Positions 62,433 through 64,000 of a stretch of DNA of 64,000 nt are shown here, in pieces (within the stretch, counting starts at the first letter, position 1; each line of letters opens with the position of its first letter). Source of the stretch: an uncultured Lachnoclostridium sp. (GTDB lineage Bacteria > Bacillota > Clostridia > Lachnospirales > Lachnospiraceae); contig CALWLW010000016.1 in NCBI GenBank assembly GCA_944381625.1, positions 1 through 64,000 of the forward strand, given 5' to 3'. The notes beneath the pieces were generated by a model that was not told where the DNA came from, made no database searches, and was given only the letters and a program-made list of their open reading frames with translations. A program made the position numbers and the translations under genes.

Positions 62433-63479
62433 TCACTGATATTTTTTCAGGGATACCTGGAGTATCCATTCACAGAGCTGGGAGAAGGTATAACCCATGG
62501 CGGCTGCCTCCTGGGGAAGCAGGCTGGTGGGCGTCATGCCGGGCAGGGTGTTGACCTCCAGGGCATAATCCGCGCCTGTCTGTTCCTCCAGCATGAAGTC
62601 CACACGGGCGTAACTCTCAATCCCCACGGCCGCACACGCTTTTTCCGCGTGTTCCTGGATGCGGGCCGCGGTCTGTGGAGGCAGATCCGCCGGACAGGTC
62701 TCCACGGTGCTTCCGGCCTGGTACTTGTTTTTATAGTCGTAAAAGCCTTCCAGGGGCGCGATCTCGATAATGGGGAGCGCTTTGCCTTCAATGACGCCCA
62801 CGGAGAATTCCCGTCCGGTGACGTGCCGCTCCACCACCACCTGATCCTCGTAGGAAAAGGCGTTCTTCAGCGCTTCCTCCAGAGAAGACGGATCATCCGC
62901 CCGGTAGACGCCCACAGAAGAACCTCCGCAGCAGGTTTTTACCATGCAGGGAAAGCCCACGGCATCCGGGAGCGTGAACGGAACGCCCTTTACGGCGGTG
63001 ACGCCGGGCGGGGTGGGCACATCCAGAGCCCGGAACATGCGCTTGGTCAGTTCCTTGTCCATGCTGACGGCGCTGCTGACGTGGCCCGTCCCCGTATAAC
63101 GGATGCCCATCAGGTCAAACAGTGCCTGGATACGTCCGTCCTCTCCATTGGAGCCGTGCAGGGCCAGGAATACCATGTCGCTGAGGGAACAAAGCTCCAG
63201 CACATGGGGGCCCAGAAGACTCCGGTAACCGGGACGGAGGGCTTTGACAGAATCCAGGTCGGGCGCTTCGGCGGAAACGCTGCAGACGGAGGCGGCCCAG
63301 TCAATATCCGCGTCAAACAGCTGCTCCAGAGGCCGGTCAGGTTCCGAAAGGCCCAGAAAAAGATCCACCAGAACCGTCTGGTGGCCGTTTTCCTTTAACG
63401 CCCGGTATATCTCTCTTCCGCTGACCAGCGACACGTCGCGTTCCGTGCTGATGCCGCCGGCCAATACTACTATTTTCAT
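62433..63479 (-). CDS. ddl: D-alanine-D-alanine ligase
   Basis: 348 residues. ATP-grasp: VVLAGGISTERDVSLVSG, LHGSNGEDGRIQALFDLMGI, KTCCGGSSVGVYRADD, FYDYKNKYQAG, ending DYALEVNTLPGMTPTSLLPQ. Omega-loop residues indicate ordinary D-Ala-D-Ala specificity (YDYKNKY, as in Ddl, not VanA), so there is no sign of glycopeptide resistance here. Confidence 0.96.
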   Translation of the reverse strand: MKIVVLAGGISTERDVSLVSGREIYRALKENGHQTVLVDLFLGLSEPDRPLEQLFDADIDWAASVCSVSAEAPDLDSVKALRPGYRSLLGPHVLELCSLSDMVFLALHGSNGEDGRIQALFDLMGIRYTGTGHVSSAVSMDKELTKRMFRALDVPTPPGVTAVKGVPFTLPDAVGFPCMVKTCCGGSSVGVYRADDPSSLEEALKNAFSYEDQVVVERHVTGREFSVGVIEGKALPIIEIAPLEGFYDYKNKYQAGSTVETCPADLPPQTAARIQEHAEKACAAVGIESYARVDFMLEEQTGADYALEVNTLPGMTPTSLLPQEAAAMGYTFSQLCEWILQVSLKKYQ

Positions 63480-63489
63480 AACTGCCTCC

Positions 63490-64000
63490 TCAATCTATAT
63501 GATGCTGATCCAGCATTTCCTGAATCTTTTTCTGTGTGTAGGCGCCTAAGAATTTCTGCTGTTCTTTCGGAAGCTCCTTGGGGTAGATGGGGGTCCCGTA
63601 TTCCACGATGACTTTGCACGGCCGTACAAAGGGCAGATGGTTCTCGAAGATCTGCGCTGAGTTGGTGATGGCCATGGGAATGATGGGGCAGCCGGTCTTG
63701 GACGCCATTTTCAGGCTGCCTTCATGGAACGGCTGCATCTTCCCGTCTCTGCTGCGCGTCCCTTCCGGGAAAATGCAGATGGAGATTCCCTGCTTGATAT
63801 AGTCTATGCAGGTCAGGATCATCTGCATGCCGGCCCGAAGGTCGGTGCGGTCCAGAAATACGCAGTAAAGCCGTTTCATCCAGTCCCGCAGCAGAGGATA
63901 GCGGAGCATCTCGGACTTGGCCACGTAGCCGGTCAGTCCGGGACACTGAGAGTAAGTAAGCAGGATATCAAAATAACTGTTGTGATTCCCCACGTAGACC
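63490..64000 (-). CDS. plsC: Lysophospholipid acyltransferase (PlsC-like), N-terminus outside window
   Basis: The last 169 residues are present; the frame stays open to the window edge. NHNSYFD is the catalytic H-x4-D motif, FPEGTRSRDGKMQPF the glycerophosphate-binding motif. Makes phosphatidic acid from lysophosphatidic acid. Same direction as ddl, ten bases apart. Confidence 0.92.
   Translation of the reverse strand, partial: VYVGNHNSYFDILLTYSQCPGLTGYVAKSEMLRYPLLRDWMKRLYCVFLDRTDLRAGMQMILTCIDYIKQGISICIFPEGTRSRDGKMQPFHEGSLKMASKTGCPIIPMAITNSAQIFENHLPFVRPCKVIVEYGTPIYPKELPKEQQKFLGAYTQKKIQEMLDQHHID

Noticed and set aside
62433..63479. Vancomycin-resistance type D-Ala-D-Lac ligase
   Set aside because: The omega loop FYDYKNKY is of the ordinary Ddl type and no vanH or vanX gene is nearby.

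Overview
The window (about 64 kb) looks like the chromosome of a spore-forming anaerobe of the Lachnospiraceae (Bacillota). This rests on a CotJ coat operon, a YtvI-like protein, FeoB-associated Cys-rich protein, an iron-dependent alcohol dehydrogenase, a ferredoxin-type aldo/keto reductase, strong AGGAGG ribosome sites and sigma-A promoters, and GC-rich host genes broken by AT-rich accessory segments. The family assignment is inference; no rRNA or tRNA gene was seen.

Layout. 1-1173: 3' part of tuf. 1346-2111: a type III toxin-antitoxin module (two 53-nt RNA repeats, terminator, ToxN/AbiQ-like toxin). 2267-4049: ECF sigma and anti-sigma pair. 4316-8453: GNAT acetyltransferase followed by a MurNAc operon (EIIBC, MurR-like, MurQ). 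8577-12376: DUF2975/XRE/DUF4153 operon and a CstA-type transporter. 12463-17488: AraC regulator, a PurF-like protein without its N-terminal cysteine, and a PadR/DUF1700/DUF4097/PspC envelope operon. 17919-19460: guaA.

19449-33973 is the main accessory region. The last codons of guaA (GAGTTTGAATAGTA) recur at 30826, 32479 and 33960, so guaA is followed by a tandem array of integrated segments. Segment 1 (11.4 kb) is a mobilizable element: Clp-fold protease, XRE, GNAT, Xis, tyrosine integrase, RHH protein, RepA-like ATPase, a hairpin-rich oriT candidate, a MOBV relaxase, then a five-gene cassette with its own promoter (unknown protein, XRE-ImmA/IrrE metalloprotease, DUF488, dual-OB-like protein, second DUF488). 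Segment 2 carries one SIR2 protein; segment 3 a DUF3990/DUF3791 pair. Neither of these has an integrase. I consider the five-gene cassette the best candidate for an undescribed system, probably a conflict or defence module.

34065-64000 returns to host-type DNA: LURP-one protein, fused CotJA-CotJB with CotJC, a type I toxin with its antisense RNA (35953-36322), a BceAB-like ABC transporter with two-component system, MATE pump, LytTR/GHKL system with a second ABC transporter, a P-loop ATPase, an aldo/keto reductase under a MerR/AdhR-type operator, YtvI-like permease, an Amt-PII fusion, a metal cluster with an unusual P1B ATPase, a CNNM protein behind an acidic leader peptide and terminator, a CarD regulator, and ddl-murF with an alcohol dehydrogenase. 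Two short palindromic elements (17579-17752 and 49403-49557) share end sequences and 8-bp target duplications and look like one MITE family.
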